Shown in pieces: positions 19,549-28,005 of a stretch of DNA of 39,559 nucleotides (position 1 is the stretch's first letter; each line of letters starts with the position of its first letter). This DNA is from SXXH01 sp041165735 (GTDB lineage: Bacteria; Planctomycetota; UBA1135; GCA-002686595): the NCBI GenBank assembly GCA_046341775.1, contig JBKDQQ010000130.1, positions 1-39,559 of the forward strand, read 5' to 3'. The notes beneath the pieces were generated by a model, which was given only the letters and a program-made list of their open reading frames with translations, was not told the origin of the DNA and did not search any database. The translations under genes were made by a program, and so were the position numbers.

Positions 19549-19902
19549 ATGTCGCAGCAGGAAGACCCGACCGGTGGCGTGGCCCGCGGCGAGGCGGACA
19601 AGCGGCGCGAGGCGCTGCGGGTCCGCACCTGGTCCTTGCGTTCGTTGCGCGCCGCCCCGCTCGCGGCGGCCGGATCGTTCGTCGTCGGTTGGCTCGACCC
19701 CGAGGGCGGTGAGACGCCGCTCGCCGCCCTGGCGCTCGTCGTGGCGTTCATGGCCGCGTTCTTCGGTCTCGTCGGCTTGTTCGGGCTGCAGCAAGCCGAC
19801 GAACGCCTCTCCGAGCGCTCGCGCCCGTCGTGGGCGCTGCCCTGCGGCTTGTGCGGCATCTTCGGCGGGTTCCTCGGCGGCCTCGTGGGTTTGATCACAT
19901 GA
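19549..19902 (+). CDS. Small integral membrane protein
   Basis: 117 residues, not assigned to a family. After a charged N-terminus (SQQEDPTGGVARGEADKRRE) there are two or three hydrophobic segments: around APLAAAGSFVVGWL, PLAALALVVAFMAAFFGLVGLFGL, and a Gly-rich C-terminal stretch CGLCGIFGGFLGGLVGLIT. Its stop overlaps the next start in an ATGA at 19899-19902, so the two genes are almost certainly co-translated. That coupling suggests a functional link with the TIGR00300 protein, for instance membrane placement, but nothing in the sequence proves it. Confidence 0.7.
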   Translation: MSQQEDPTGGVARGEADKRREALRVRTWSLRSLRAAPLAAAGSFVVGWLDPEGGETPLAALALVVAFMAAFFGLVGLFGLQQADERLSERSRPSWALPCGLCGIFGGFLGGLVGLIT

Positions 19903-21152
19903 ACCACGCGCCGCGCACGCAGGAGACCCTGGAGGCCGAAGGGCACCTGATCGATTCGCAGCTGCTCGCGCGCATCTTCGACAAGATCGTCGAGCGCGGC
20001 GGCGCCTACGAGGTCGAGGAGTTCCACATCGGCCGCACGAACGACGAACCATCGCGCGCGCGGCTCGTCGTCTCGGCGCCCGACGAACGCGTGCTGCGGG
20101 ACCTCGTCGCCCAACTCGTGCCGCTCGGCTGCCGCATGGTGTCCGAGCGCGACGCGCGCCTCGAGGCGTGCACGAAGGACGGCTGCGCGCCGCTCGACTT
20201 CTACTCGACCACCAACCATCGGACGCAGGTGCGCCTCGCGGGGCGGTGGACCGAGGTGGAGCGCCAGCGCATGGACGCGGCCATCGTCGTCGCCGAGGGG
20301 CGCGCGACTTGCCGCAAGCTGCGCGACCTGCGGGCCGGCGAGCGCGTGCTCGTGGGGCACGACGGGGTGCGCGTCCTGCCGGAACCGGCGACGCGCGACC
20401 GGCACGGATTCGCCTTCATGGCGAACGACATCAGCTCCGAACGCCGCATCGAGGTCGCGGTGGCGCGCGTGGCCGAGATGCTGCGCGCGGAGCGCGCGCG
20501 CGGCGGTCGCATCGTGTTCGTGGCCGGACCGGTGGTGGTCCACACCGGCGCCTCGGAGGCCTTCATCGAACTGGTGCGCGGCGGTTGGATCGACGCGTTG
20601 CTGTCGGGCAACGCCCTCGCGGTCCACGACGTCGAGGTGCAGTTCCACGGCACTTCGCTGGGCGTCTCGGCGCGGACCGGCGCGCCCGTCGAGGAGGGCC
20701 ACAAGCACCACATGCGCGCCATCAACTCGATCCGGCACGCGGGTTCGCTGCGCGCCGCCGTCGAGTCGGGCATGCTCAAGGGCGGGGTCATGCACGCCTG
20801 CATCGTGCATGGCGTGCCGTTCACGCTGGCGGGTTCCATCCGCGACGACGGGCCCTTGCCGGACACGCTGATGGACCTGGTCGAAGCGCAGGACGCCTAC
20901 GCCAGGGAGCTCGAGGGCGCCGGCGTGGTCGTGATGTTGTCCTCCATGCTGCACGCCATCGGCGTGGGCAACATGCTGCCGTCTTGGACCAAGGTCGTGT
21001 GCATCGACATCAATCCAGCCGTGGTGACCAAGCTCTCGGATCGCGGCTCGGCGCAGACGGTCGGCATCGTCACCGACGTGGGCTTGTTCCTGCAGCAGCT
21101 CGTGCGCGAACTGGCGTCGGGCCCGCGCGACGACGCTCGCCGGTCCGACTAG
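19899..21152 (+). CDS. TIGR00300 / LOR-SDH family protein
   Basis: 417 residues. It matches, from memory, the TIGR00300 (LOR/SDH bifunctional enzyme conserved domain) family. Relatives include the C-terminal part of cyanobacterial ArgZ/AgrE and an archaeal ornithine cyclodeaminase. The N-terminal third has the typical opening GHLIDSQLLARIFDKIVERGG and the strand element FHIGRTNDEPSRARLVV; GCAPLDFYSTTNH follows at about 90-102. The C-terminal half is Rossmann-like, with RIVFVAGPVVVHTGAS and LLSGNALAVHDVE and a late NAD-site-like segment MLPSWTKVVCIDINPAVVTKL. Ornithine to proline conversion is a reasonable guess, not established here. It starts in an ATGA overlap with the membrane protein upstream and converges on the acyl-CoA dehydrogenase gene. 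Confidence 0.8.
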   Translation: MNHAPRTQETLEAEGHLIDSQLLARIFDKIVERGGAYEVEEFHIGRTNDEPSRARLVVSAPDERVLRDLVAQLVPLGCRMVSERDARLEACTKDGCAPLDFYSTTNHRTQVRLAGRWTEVERQRMDAAIVVAEGRATCRKLRDLRAGERVLVGHDGVRVLPEPATRDRHGFAFMANDISSERRIEVAVARVAEMLRAERARGGRIVFVAGPVVVHTGASEAFIELVRGGWIDALLSGNALAVHDVEVQFHGTSLGVSARTGAPVEEGHKHHMRAINSIRHAGSLRAAVESGMLKGGVMHACIVHGVPFTLAGSIRDDGPLPDTLMDLVEAQDAYARELEGAGVVVMLSSMLHAIGVGNMLPSWTKVVCIDINPAVVTKLSDRGSAQTVGIVTDVGLFLQQLVRELASGPRDDARRSD

Positions 21153-21173
21153 CGCGTTCCGGCGCGGGCGGGC

Positions 21174-23597
21174 TCAGCCGCGCGCCTTCCTGTACTCGTC
21201 GGGATCGTGGTCGTCGACCGCGATGGCGAGGTCCGCGAGGCGCGCCGCCTCGAGCACCAATCCGGCGTCGCGCTGGTCGATGATCCCCGCGGCGAGTCCT
21301 TGCGCCACCAGCGACTCGTCGCGCGCCTTGGCGAGCTTCTTGGCGCGCACCGCGTCCTTCAACTTGCTGCGCGCGTTGCCCGCGGCGAGCCGCGCCGCGA
21401 GCGCCGACTCCAGCGTGGCGAGACCAGGTTCCTCGCCGACGGGCACGTGCACGAGCGCCGTGTGGACTTCGCGCGCCACGCCGCCGTCCAGCACGCTGCG
21501 CGCCGCGGCCGCCTGCAACGCGTCGCCGGGACCGCGGCGACGAGCTCCGAAGGGGAAGCACACGAGCACGCCCAGCCACGCCGCCGGCCGATTGGGCAGT
21601 TCGTCCAGCGCCTCGCGCAGGGCCTTCTCGACCTGGTGCAGGGCCTCCTCGGTCGCCCAACCGAACAGCGCCGCGTCGCGCGCGGGTTGCCCCGCGGCGT
21701 GGTGCCGGTTGCAGCAAGCGGCGGCGATGTAGCTCCATGCCAGCGCGTCCGCGAGGCGGCCCGTCAAGTTCTCCTTGCGCTTCAAGCCTCCGCCCAAGGT
21801 GCCCATGGCGAGTTCGGAGACGAAGGCGAAGCTGGCCGAGAGCCGCTCGAGGCGGCGCAGCACCGAGCCGACCTGCCCCGAGGCCGGCGCGCCGGCGAGC
21901 GCCGAACCCGTCAGCGAGAGCAACGAGGCGCGCGTCGCGGTGCAGGCGACATGGCCCACGTGCGCGAAGAAGGCCTCTTCGAGGTCGGCCACGCGTCCAT
22001 CGGCGGCCGCGCGCATCTGCGCCAAGGCGTGCGGGTGGCAGCGGATCGCGCCTTGGCCGAACACGATCATCGTGCGCGTGAGGATGTTCGCGCCTTCGAC
22101 GGTGATGCCGATGGGCACCGCCTGCCAGGCCGAGGAGAGCAGGTTGCGCGGTCCACGGCAGATGCCCGCGCCGCCGACCACGTCCATGGCGTCCCCGACG
22201 ACGCGGCGCATGGCTTCCGTCGTCCACGCCTTGGCGATGGCCGACACCACGGCGGGCTTTTCGCCCGCGTCGACCGCGCCGGCGGTCGTCTCGCGCACGC
22301 AGTTCATCCAATAGGTCGTGCCGGCGATCCGCCCGATGGCGCTCTCCACGCCCTCGAAGCGACCGATGGCGAGGTCGAACTGCTCGCGCACCGAGGCGTA
22401 GGCGCCGACGACGCGCAGCGCCAGTTGCGCGCCGCCTACCGAGTCGGCGGGCAGCGAGATGGAGCGCCCGGCCGAGAGGCACTCCATCAGCATGCGCCAG
22501 CCTTGGCCGGCCATCCGCGGACCGCCGATGATCGCGTCGAGCGGCACGAACACGCCGTGTCCTTCGACTGGTCCGTTCATGAACGGCACGCCCAGCGGGT
22601 CGTGGCGGCGCCCATGCACGACGCCCTTGGTCGAGGCGGGGATCAGCGCGCAGGTGATGCCCAGGTCCTCGGGACCGCCCAGCAGCCCGTCGGGGTCGCG
22701 CAGGCGGAAGGCGAGGCCGACGACCGTCGCCACCGGGGCGAGCGTGATGTAGCGCTTGCTCCAATCGAGGCGCATGCCGAGCACCTCTCGTCCTTCGTGC
22801 ATCCCGCGGCACACGACGCCCTCGGCGCGCATGCCTCCGGCGTCGGATCCGGCGTGCGGCTCGGTCAGGGCGAAGCAGGGGATCTCCTCGCCGCGCGCGA
22901 GGCGCGGCAGCCAATGGCGCTTCTGCTCGTCCGTGCCGTAGTGCACGAGCAACTCGGCGGGCCCGAGCGAGTTCGGCACCATCACCGTCACGCAGGCGGC
23001 GATGCTGCGCGTCGCCAGCGTCGCGACGACGGTCGAGTTCGCCCGCGCGGAGAAGCCCAGGCCGCCGTGGCTCGCGGGCACGATCATGCCCATGAAGCGT
23101 TCGCGCCGGATGTAGTCCCACGCTTCGCGCGGCAGGTCGCCGTCCTTCCTGATGCGCGCGTCGTCGAGCATCGCGCACAAGGTCTTCAGCGGCCCGTCCA
23201 TGAAGGCGCGCTCCTCGGGCGAGAGCTCCTTGGGCTGGAAGGCGAGGATCTCCTCCCAATCCGGCCTTCCGGAGAAGAGCTCCGCGTCCCACCAGGTGGT
23301 GCCCGCCTCGAGCGCGATGCGCTCGGTGTCGCTCATGCGCGGGAAGATCGGCGCCAGCACCTTCATCAGCGCCGGACCGAAGACCGAGGCGCGCACGAAG
23401 CGCACGCCGAACAAGAGGCCGGCGACGAGCCAGACGACGATGGGCAAGGCGATCCACGGCGAGGACTCGAGGGCGAGTTCGCGCATCCACGCCGCCAGCA
23501 CGAGGCCCAAGGGCAGCCAGAACGCCCAGAAGGGCAGTCGGCACCACAACAGCAACACGGCCACCGGCAGGGCGGCGACCAGCAAGGCGACGGTCAT
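21174..23597 (-). CDS. fadE: Membrane-anchored acyl-CoA dehydrogenase (FadE-like)
   Basis: 807 residues, close to E. coli FadE (814) and about twice the classical acyl-CoA dehydrogenases. It catalyses the FAD-dependent first dehydrogenation of beta-oxidation. Residues 1-66 hold three hydrophobic segments (about 2-20, 22-38 and 46-64), as in FadE. The FAD domain shows GMIVPASHGGLGFSA, TVMVPNSLGPAELLVHYG and CFALTEPHAGSDAGG. The C-terminal helical domain contains MDVVGGAGICRGPRNLL and ITVEGANILTRTMIVFGQGA. A distinct C-terminal extension, FadE-type, follows. An excellent AGGAGGT stands four bases before the ATG at 23597. It is monocistronic, and no other beta-oxidation gene is nearby. Confidence 0.92.
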   Translation of the reverse strand: MTVALLVAALPVAVLLLWCRLPFWAFWLPLGLVLAAWMRELALESSPWIALPIVVWLVAGLLFGVRFVRASVFGPALMKVLAPIFPRMSDTERIALEAGTTWWDAELFSGRPDWEEILAFQPKELSPEERAFMDGPLKTLCAMLDDARIRKDGDLPREAWDYIRRERFMGMIVPASHGGLGFSARANSTVVATLATRSIAACVTVMVPNSLGPAELLVHYGTDEQKRHWLPRLARGEEIPCFALTEPHAGSDAGGMRAEGVVCRGMHEGREVLGMRLDWSKRYITLAPVATVVGLAFRLRDPDGLLGGPEDLGITCALIPASTKGVVHGRRHDPLGVPFMNGPVEGHGVFVPLDAIIGGPRMAGQGWRMLMECLSAGRSISLPADSVGGAQLALRVVGAYASVREQFDLAIGRFEGVESAIGRIAGTTYWMNCVRETTAGAVDAGEKPAVVSAIAKAWTTEAMRRVVGDAMDVVGGAGICRGPRNLLSSAWQAVPIGITVEGANILTRTMIVFGQGAIRCHPHALAQMRAAADGRVADLEEAFFAHVGHVACTATRASLLSLTGSALAGAPASGQVGSVLRRLERLSASFAFVSELAMGTLGGGLKRKENLTGRLADALAWSYIAAACCNRHHAAGQPARDAALFGWATEEALHQVEKALREALDELPNRPAAWLGVLVCFPFGARRRGPGDALQAAAARSVLDGGVAREVHTALVHVPVGEEPGLATLESALAARLAAGNARSKLKDAVRAKKLAKARDESLVAQGLAAGIIDQRDAGLVLEAARLADLAIAVDDHDPDEYRKARG

Positions 23598-23653
23598 GCG
23601 GACCTCCTGCGGCTACTTTCGACCTGCGCGCGGCGCCGATCAAGCACGATCAC

Positions 23654-23678
23654 GCGGCCCCGACCCGGTCGGGGCCGC
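23654..23678. promoter_or_regulatory. Strong hairpin in divergent promoter region
   Basis: GCGGCCCCGACC and its exact complement flank a single base, giving up to 10 stem pairs with a five-base loop. On the plus strand it is followed by TTGTTCC. It sits between two divergent starts (23597 and 23723), where no gene ends, so it resembles a leader attenuator or operator more than a gene terminator. Confidence 0.5.
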
Positions 23679-23722
23679 TTGTTCCATGCTTGCGACGCGC
23701 GGACGCGGTACAACTGCGCGCG

Positions 23723-24631
23723 ATGGCCGATCCGCACGATCGACGCGCCGCCTCCGAGGCGTCCCACTCGAGCTTCGCATGGCTCTGCGCGGGCATCGCG
23801 CTGGCTTCGTGCGGCGTCGACGCGCCCGAGTCGGCGCGCGCCGCGCACGGCTTGCGTCTCGTGCCGACCACGGTGGCGGCCGCCGAATACGCGCGCGAAC
23901 TCGCCGCGCCCGAGGACTTCGCCGCCTTGCCCGAGCAGGTCGGGCAATGGTCGTCGCGCGACTTCCAGTCGCCGCCGTGGGGGGGGCTGCCGCGCTTCGC
24001 GAGATTCGCGGCCGAGCCGTTGTTCGAGCATCGCCCGAGCGTGGTCGTGTGCAACGCCTGGCAGGCTTCGGAGACCGTGGCTGTGCTGCGCGAAGCCGGC
24101 GTGCGGGTCGTGGTGCTGCCCGCTGCGCTGCGACACGAGGACATCGAGGCGAACCTCGACCTGCTGGGTCGCGAGCTGGGTCGCGTGGAGGCGGCGCAGG
24201 CGGCGAAGCAGCGCCTACGCGAGCGCGTGCTGGCCCTGCGCGCGCGCGCCGCGAGCGGCTGGCGCGCCATCGCCTACACCAACGACGGCGTGGGCGGCAC
24301 GGCCTCGGGCGAAGGCACGACGATCCGCACCATCATGGAGCTCGCCGGGCTGGTCGACGCCTCCGGCGTGCGTGGACACGCCCTCGTCGACTTCGAGTCG
24401 TTGCTAGCGCGCGATCCGGACGTGTTCGTCGTCGGCGCTCCTTCGACCGACGAACGCGGCGCGACCGAGGCCTTGCTCCTCTCCACGCCGGCGCTCTCGG
24501 GGATGCGCGCGGTGCGCGAGCGTCGGATCGCGGTGTTGCCGGTCGAACTCTACTCGACCGATTCGCCCACGATCATCGACGCGGCCGAGCTCCTGGCGAC
24601 GCGCATCGAGCAACTGGGCGGCGGGCGATGA
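23723..24631 (+). CDS. BtuF-like substrate-binding lipoprotein
   Basis: 302 residues. A periplasmic binding protein of the helical-backbone metal/cobalamin (BtuF/TroA-like) class, probably membrane-tethered. The signal segment FAWLCAGIALASC ends in a good lipobox with C30. Two lobes follow: residues about 45-150 include RPSVVVCNAWQASETVAVLREAGVRVVVLPA, the typical BtuF lobe-1 pattern. A long connecting helix (about 152-185) and lobe 2 with GEGTTIRTIMELAGLVDASG and DPDVFVVGAP follow. ATG 23723 is chosen because it places the signal near the N-terminus; a TTG at 23690 is an alternative. No ABC permease or ATPase lies in the window. Its stop overlaps the next start in ATGA at 24628-24631. Cobalamin or a corrinoid is the likeliest ligand, by family and by the neighbour. 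Confidence 0.8.
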   Translation: MADPHDRRAASEASHSSFAWLCAGIALASCGVDAPESARAAHGLRLVPTTVAAAEYARELAAPEDFAALPEQVGQWSSRDFQSPPWGGLPRFARFAAEPLFEHRPSVVVCNAWQASETVAVLREAGVRVVVLPAALRHEDIEANLDLLGRELGRVEAAQAAKQRLRERVLALRARAASGWRAIAYTNDGVGGTASGEGTTIRTIMELAGLVDASGVRGHALVDFESLLARDPDVFVVGAPSTDERGATEALLLSTPALSGMRAVRERRIAVLPVELYSTDSPTIIDAAELLATRIEQLGGGR

Positions 24632-25905
24632 GCGGCCAGACCTTCACCGGCGACCTCGGCGCCGCCACGCGCGCCATCCTGCCCAGCGACGCCGTGACGC
24701 ATGTGCACCTCCTGCGGCACGGCGAGGTCGAGCGCATGGGCGCGCGCATCGTGCGCGGCCAGCTCGACGCGGCCTTGTCGGCCTTCGGCGTCGAACAGGG
24801 CGAGCGCCTCGTCGAGTGGTTCGCGGCCCGCGTAGGACGGTTGGACGCGTTGTGGACCAGCGACCTCTCGCGTTGCGCCCGGCTGGCCGAACCGCTCGGC
24901 GCGCGCCTCGGCGTCGCGCCCGTCCTCGATCCGCGCTTGCGCGAGCAGTCGATGGGCGCGTGGGAGGGGCGCAGCTGGGACGAGGTGTCGGCCGCCGAAC
25001 CGGAGGCGGTTGGTGCGTATTGGAGCGACTACTGGAACGCCGCCCCGAGCGGCGGCGAGTCCTTGCGCGCGGTGCAGGCGCGCTCGCTCGAGGCGTGGCG
25101 CGACCTGATCGCGCGCCACGCGGGAGGCCGCGTGGCGGTCGTGGCGCACATCGGCGTGATCCGCGGACTCTTGTGCGCGCTGCTCGGCGTGGACGGATCG
25201 CAGGCGCTGCGTTTCGCCCCCGCCACCGCGAGCCACACGCACATCCTGTGGTCCGAGGCGGGAGCGGTGCTCGAAGTCGTGGGCGAGCGTCCGTGGATGC
25301 TGGCCGACTCGCCCGCGCGCACCGGGCAGGCCGTGTCCTTCGCCCCGCGCGCCAAGGCGCGGCGCATCGCCTTGTCGGGTTCGGCCGGCACCGGCAAGAC
25401 CACGCTGGGCAGGCGGCTCGCCTCCGAGATGGGGGTCGCGTACATCGACGAGTTGATGCGGCGGCGGCTCGAAGCAGGGTTGCGGCTCGAGGGCTTGTCG
25501 CGCGACGGGTGGCGCGCGCTGGTGCGCGAGCTGTGGCGCGAGCAACGCGCCTTGCAGGAGCAGGCGCGCGAGGGCTTCGTGGCCGATCGCTCGAGCCTCG
25601 ACTACGCGGCCTTCTGGCTGCACTACGGGCTGCACGAGGACGAGGGCGAGACGCGCGCGTTCTTCGCCGAGATGGCCGCCGCGTCAGCCGAGCTCGACGC
25701 CATCGTGTTGTTCCCGTGGGGCGTGCTGCCGCTGGTCGCCGACGGCGTGCGCACGCCCGACCCGTGGACGCAGCTGTCCTTCCAGGGCGTGCTCGAGGGC
25801 GTGTTGCGCCGCCATGCGCGCACCAGCGTGGTCGAGCTCCTGCCCACGAGGGACCTCGAGGAGCGGCTGCGTTGGACGCTCGCTCGCCTCGGCGTCGCGC
25901 GTTGA
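24628..25905 (+). CDS. Histidine phosphatase / NadR-like P-loop kinase fusion
   Basis: 425 residues with two enzymatic domains. Residues about 24-225 form a histidine-phosphatase domain of the CobC/phosphoglycerate-mutase type: LLRHGEVER with the phosphorylated H31, R82 in TSDLSRCARL, E113 in GAWEG, and the second histidine H174 in VVAHIGVIRGLL. Residues about 246-425 form a P-loop domain: Walker A GSAGTGKT at 251-258 and the motif ADRSSLDYAAFW near 313, as in the AAA_28/NadR ribosylnicotinamide-kinase group. CobC-type phosphatases remove phosphate from alpha-ribazole phosphate in cobalamin assembly. Coupling to a BtuF-like protein therefore suggests corrinoid or nucleoside salvage, with the kinase acting on a nucleoside-like substrate. 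That role is inference. Confidence 0.85.
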   Translation: MSGQTFTGDLGAATRAILPSDAVTHVHLLRHGEVERMGARIVRGQLDAALSAFGVEQGERLVEWFAARVGRLDALWTSDLSRCARLAEPLGARLGVAPVLDPRLREQSMGAWEGRSWDEVSAAEPEAVGAYWSDYWNAAPSGGESLRAVQARSLEAWRDLIARHAGGRVAVVAHIGVIRGLLCALLGVDGSQALRFAPATASHTHILWSEAGAVLEVVGERPWMLADSPARTGQAVSFAPRAKARRIALSGSAGTGKTTLGRRLASEMGVAYIDELMRRRLEAGLRLEGLSRDGWRALVRELWREQRALQEQAREGFVADRSSLDYAAFWLHYGLHEDEGETRAFFAEMAAASAELDAIVLFPWGVLPLVADGVRTPDPWTQLSFQGVLEGVLRRHARTSVVELLPTRDLEERLRWTLARLGVAR

Positions 25906-25924
25906 GGCGTCCGTCCGCCGCGCG

Positions 25925-27868
25925 TCAGACGTCGAACTGCGAGTGCAGCCAGCGCGGTCGGCTGTAGTCCCAATGCTGCTCCGCCGTGGCGGCGACGAGC
26001 ATCGGGTACAGCAGGCACAAGGCGCGTTCCGCGTCCGCGTGCAGGCCGATGGTCGCGTTGTAGGCGGCGATGGCGCGCGCCTCGTGCGGCTCGCGGCGCG
26101 CCGGATCCTGGATGGCGCGCCAGCAATCGGCGGCGCTGCGGCCGCCGTGCTGCTTGCGCTCGTGCACCAGCAGGTGCAGCAGGTCGAACAGGGGCAGGCC
26201 TTCGAACTCCGTCGTGCCCCAGTCGAGGAAGCCGAGCACGCGGCCCTCGGGAGTCGTCTGCACGTGCTTGCCGCGCAAGTCGCCGTGGTACAGCACGAGC
26301 GGCAACGGACGGTCGCGCAGCCAGTCGAAGGCGCGCGCCTCGGCCTCCGCGAGCCAGCGCCGCGTCGAGTCGACGGCGGCGTGGCGCGCGACGATGGCGC
26401 CCGGGCGTCGCACGAGTCGCGCGTGCTCGGCGTCGTCGTAGCGTTCGACGCGACGCGCCACCAGGCCGGCGAGGTGCAGGGCCGCCTCGAGGCAGGCGCG
26501 CTCGATGGCGGCGCGGTCGCGGCCGTACTGCGGCATGGCGTGGTGCGGCAGGCGGCGCTCGCACGACAACCATAAGCCCTCGATGCGGCCGCCGTGCAAC
26601 GGCTCGGGCACGGGCAGGCGCGGGAAGCGCTCGCGCGCGTGGTGCAGCGAACGCACATGCAGTTCGAGCTGCGGCTCGTTCTTCGGGCACAGCGGCAAGT
26701 GCAGCGTCCACCGCCCGCGCGGATCCTCCGCGCCGAGTCCGGGCACGCTAGTGTGGATCACGGCGCTCTGTCCGCGCGTGGCCACCAGCGTCTCGACCTG
26801 CGGCCGCGGTTCGCCCGTCGCGCGCGCCAAGGCGTCGAGGATGCGGTCGATGCGGCGCGGCCGCGCGGCCGAGCGGCGCGCATGCACGGCGAAGCTGGGC
26901 GCGAACCACGGGAACAGCCCGAGGGCGTGGCCGAGCAGCTTGAGCTTGTTGCGGCGCTCGTTGGGCCCGATCGTCAAGCACGGGCGATCCGCGTCGAGCG
27001 CGACCGCGTGGCTCCAATCGAAGGAGTGCGGGTACAAGGCCCACGCCTCGGGCGCGTCCCAACCCGCCTTCGCCATCGAGCGCCGGTACGCCGGCAGCAG
27101 GCGCTCGCCGCGCCGGGGCCGCACGGCGCTCGCCAGCCACGCGGTCGGCGACAAGCGCACGAACTCGCCGCGGCGCCCGAGGTTCTTCTTGTAGGCGAGG
27201 CGGTTGTCGGCGGTCAGCACGCATTCCTCCGCCGCGACGCGCAGCGCCTCGTCGATGCGGTGCGCGTGGATCCCGTTCGCGCCCGGGAGGCCGTCCTCCT
27301 GCACGACCAGCGCGAAGCTCGCGTCGTCGAAGGGCAGTCGGGCCGCGTCGCCGGCCACGACGCCGCGCACGCGGCCCGGCGAGTTCTCGGCGGCGCGGCG
27401 CACGGCGAAGCGCACGCGCTCGGGGCACGAATCGAGCACCGTCACATGGAAGCCGTTGTTCGCCAGCGCCGTGATCGTGCCGGAGAAGGCGTTGCCGAGG
27501 AACAAGGCCGCGCCGCGCAACTCGTGCAGCAACGGGTGCCAGGCTCCGCGCGCCTCGCGCACCAGTTGCATCAAGCGTTGGTTGTCGAGGTCGTCCAACG
27601 ACAACAGCAACTGCTCGAAGGCCGCCCGATGGCCGACGCCGGCGGCGGTGGCGGCGAAGAAGGGATCGAGCGCTCCGGCGCGCAGCGGCCGCGGCTCCAC
27701 GGGCGCGCGGTCGCGCCGCAGGTCGACGAGCTCCGCGTCGCCGGGATGCTCGACGGCGCAGGCGCGGCAGGCGCGTCCCTCGAGCGGGCGCGTGCAGGCC
27801 GGGCAGCGCAGGCGCGGCGCGGCGGGCGCCGGCCCCGGCTGCGCCATGTCCTCCGTCCGCGACTTCAT
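25925..27868 (-). CDS. Zn-ribbon / SAM methyltransferase / APH kinase fusion
   Basis: 647 residues. A short zinc ribbon, CPAC...CRAC (C22, C25, C34, C37), is followed by a class I methyltransferase core. That core has RGAALFLGNAFSGTITALANNGFHVTVLDSCPERV-like strands at about 117-150, and GDAARLPFDDASFALVVQEDG from about 171, the typical motif IV context. The C-terminal part, from about 340, is an aminoglycoside-phosphotransferase-like kinase: catalytic loop YHGDLRGKH near 526 and metal-binding FLDWGTTEFEGLPLFD near 546. APH-fold enzymes phosphorylate small molecules, sugars or choline-like groups, so the protein might both methylate and phosphorylate one substrate. ATG at 27868; an alternative is 27847. 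It converges on the phosphatase/kinase fusion gene, 19 bp away. Confidence 0.8.
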   Translation of the reverse strand: MKSRTEDMAQPGPAPAAPRLRCPACTRPLEGRACRACAVEHPGDAELVDLRRDRAPVEPRPLRAGALDPFFAATAAGVGHRAAFEQLLLSLDDLDNQRLMQLVREARGAWHPLLHELRGAALFLGNAFSGTITALANNGFHVTVLDSCPERVRFAVRRAAENSPGRVRGVVAGDAARLPFDDASFALVVQEDGLPGANGIHAHRIDEALRVAAEECVLTADNRLAYKKNLGRRGEFVRLSPTAWLASAVRPRRGERLLPAYRRSMAKAGWDAPEAWALYPHSFDWSHAVALDADRPCLTIGPNERRNKLKLLGHALGLFPWFAPSFAVHARRSAARPRRIDRILDALARATGEPRPQVETLVATRGQSAVIHTSVPGLGAEDPRGRWTLHLPLCPKNEPQLELHVRSLHHARERFPRLPVPEPLHGGRIEGLWLSCERRLPHHAMPQYGRDRAAIERACLEAALHLAGLVARRVERYDDAEHARLVRRPGAIVARHAAVDSTRRWLAEAEARAFDWLRDRPLPLVLYHGDLRGKHVQTTPEGRVLGFLDWGTTEFEGLPLFDLLHLLVHERKQHGGRSAADCWRAIQDPARREPHEARAIAAYNATIGLHADAERALCLLYPMLVAATAEQHWDYSRPRWLHSQFDV

Positions 27869-28005
27869 GGCGCCATCATGCGCCTCGCCGACGCGGAAGC
27901 AACGCCGCGCGGCGCGCCCTCGCCGGCCGGCGTCCTTGCGCGCGTCGCACGCGTCCTTGATCGTCCTTTCTCTCCGGATGGCGGTGGTCGCACTACCATC
28001 TCGCC

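Noticed and set aside
23598..23722. Cobalamin riboswitch before the binding lipoprotein
   Set aside because: The gap is only 125 bp and I found no B12-box-like core; only a simple hairpin is present.
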